NCBI GenBank assembly: GCA_015272515.1
Contig: JACYLN010000063.1
Coordinates: 1 to 47,124 of the forward strand
Length of the DNA: 47,124 nt
Reading direction: 5' to 3'
Origin: Leptolyngbyaceae cyanobacterium C42_A2020_001
GTDB taxonomy: Bacteria; Cyanobacteriota; Cyanobacteriia; Leptolyngbyales; Leptolyngbyaceae
Position 1 is the first letter of the stretch, and each line of letters starts with the position of its first letter. Below the pieces are notes generated by a model, which saw only the letters and a list, made by a program, of their open reading frames with translations, was not told the origin of the DNA and searched no databases. Made by a program: the position numbers and the translations under genes. Shown in pieces: positions 44,354-47,124 of the stretch.

Positions 44354-44650
44354 CTAATCTCCGGGTTTGAACGGCTTGCGAATTTCAAAGGAAAGTGGTT
44401 GAGACGCTTTAGCACCGACAGTCACCTGAACCCTTGCCGTCTTGTTCGCAGAAACCCTCTCTTGCGGTTTTTCCGGTTCTTCATAGTCCAAATGGAAGGG
44501 CAGGTTTTTCAACTTGTCGTAGTTAGACGCGATCGCCAAAAAAGCACCCCCCAACACAAAAATCGGCATGGGTAATGAGAGATGGCTTGCCCACTGGTAA
44601 ATCTCGACCGCACCAAATAGCAAAATGAAGCTCGTTAGCCAAACTCTCAT
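44354..44650 (-). CDS. Small membrane protein
   Basis: 98 residues from ATG 44650 (MRVWLTSFILLFG); a TTG four codons upstream is possible. Two hydrophobic segments (about 1-18 and 23-45), with PMPIFVLGGAFLAIASNYDKL in the second, then a charged cytoplasmic or periplasmic tail (YEEPEKPQERVSANKT). I do not recognise a named family. Divergent from ligA (123 bases between starts). Confidence 0.65.
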   Translation of the reverse strand: MRVWLTSFILLFGAVEIYQWASHLSLPMPIFVLGGAFLAIASNYDKLKNLPFHLDYEEPEKPQERVSANKTARVQVTVGAKASQPLSFEIRKPFKPGD

Positions 44651-44767
44651 CGTTTCACCCAAGTGCTTTACTACATCGCAGGATAGCCGATCTTTTGGGT
44701 TTTGAGTTGGGATGGGGGATGAAAGGGCGTTGCCGTTACACTATGTGGGAATGCGTTAACTCATTGA

Positions 44768-46960
<2,193 letters not shown>

Positions 46961-46993
46961 CTGAGGAATGCAATCAGACTTTCATCGGTCTCT

Positions 46994-47124
46994 TCACGGC
47001 AAACTCCAATTTTCAATTGTCAAACCTTCAATTCGGCTGAAATGTTGTGTGTTACGAGTTGCCAGAATGCTCAGTACGGGACAAAAAGCTTGAAAGGAGT
47101 AGCGGGGTAGGGTTTCATCAGAAT
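46994..47124 (-). pseudogene. C-terminal end of a PIN-domain (VapC-like) protein, possibly degenerate
   Basis: On the minus strand a frame stays open to the window edge (43 codons) and ends LATRNTQHFSRIEGL then TIENWSLP. This matches the common VapC end, in which (V/A)T(R/N)NTxxF.r(V/I)xGL is followed by xxENW. The residues before it (SDETLPRYSFQAFCPV) do not look like the helix normally preceding this strand, so the rest may be decayed or joined by deletion; the remainder of the gene would lie outside the window. VapC proteins are ribonuclease toxins. Confidence 0.5.

Overview
The window is chromosomal DNA from a cyanobacterium, probably a filamentous, non-marine lineage. The HIP1 palindrome GCGATCGC occurs in great number in genes and spacers alike. 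The gene set includes a CrtO-type beta-carotene ketolase, a DUF1825 protein, pentapeptide repeats, a Uma2 nuclease, and GyrA and LeuRS sequences of cyanobacterial type. Heptanucleotide tandem repeats of the kind seen in filamentous cyanobacteria lie in spacers and, unusually, inside two housekeeping genes. No rRNA, tRNA, CRISPR array or intact insertion sequence was found. All functions are read from motifs and remembered family resemblance, without database searches.

Layout. 1-1.5 kb: the AT-rich end of a restriction-modification locus (truncated DNA methyltransferase overlapping a PmeII-like restriction endonuclease), followed by a decayed Uma2 remnant. 1.5-5 kb: GNAT acetyltransferase, SelO pseudokinase-like AMPylator, and a secreted protein with a duplicated unknown domain. 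5.1-9.9 kb: leuS and, divergent from it, crtO; their spacer carries one copy of a structured repeat. 9.9-17.5 kb: a signalling stretch with a soluble hybrid histidine kinase, a saccharopine dehydrogenase-like protein, a degenerate-receiver diguanylate cyclase, and a class III nucleotide cyclase with four copies of an unrecognised helical module, then a pentapeptide protein. 18.8-22.1 kb: GT2-GtrA glycosyltransferase, galE and an HDAC-like deacetylase. 22.8-28.2 kb: gyrA, an EcsC-like protein and an orphan peptide-type substrate-binding lipoprotein, followed by two tandem copies of the structured repeat. 28.6-32.7 kb: a minus-strand series with Uma2, mnmH and an RsmB-family methyltransferase joined by 4-nt start/stop overlaps, plus DUF1825 and a J-domain protein. 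32.8-37.5 kb: a candidate 48-aa ORF, TM2-SHOCT, a ComEA-like protein, lepB, a GT39-type mannosyltransferase, trmB and a secreted protein. 37.6-47.1 kb: metallophosphoesterase, lytic transglycosylase, pepA, GT2, a small membrane protein, ligA, and at the right edge the tail of a probable PIN-domain toxin gene.

Most of the window is ordinary core genome. The items most likely to be undescribed are: (i) the three-copy two-hairpin element at 7.94, 28.29 and 28.45 kb, whose stems differ by compensatory changes; (ii) the four-fold module behind the nucleotide cyclase; (iii) the Cys/His-rich domain in the hybrid kinase; (iv) the duplicated domain in the secreted protein at 3.8-5.0 kb; and (v) heptamer repeats captured in frame inside leuS and ligA.
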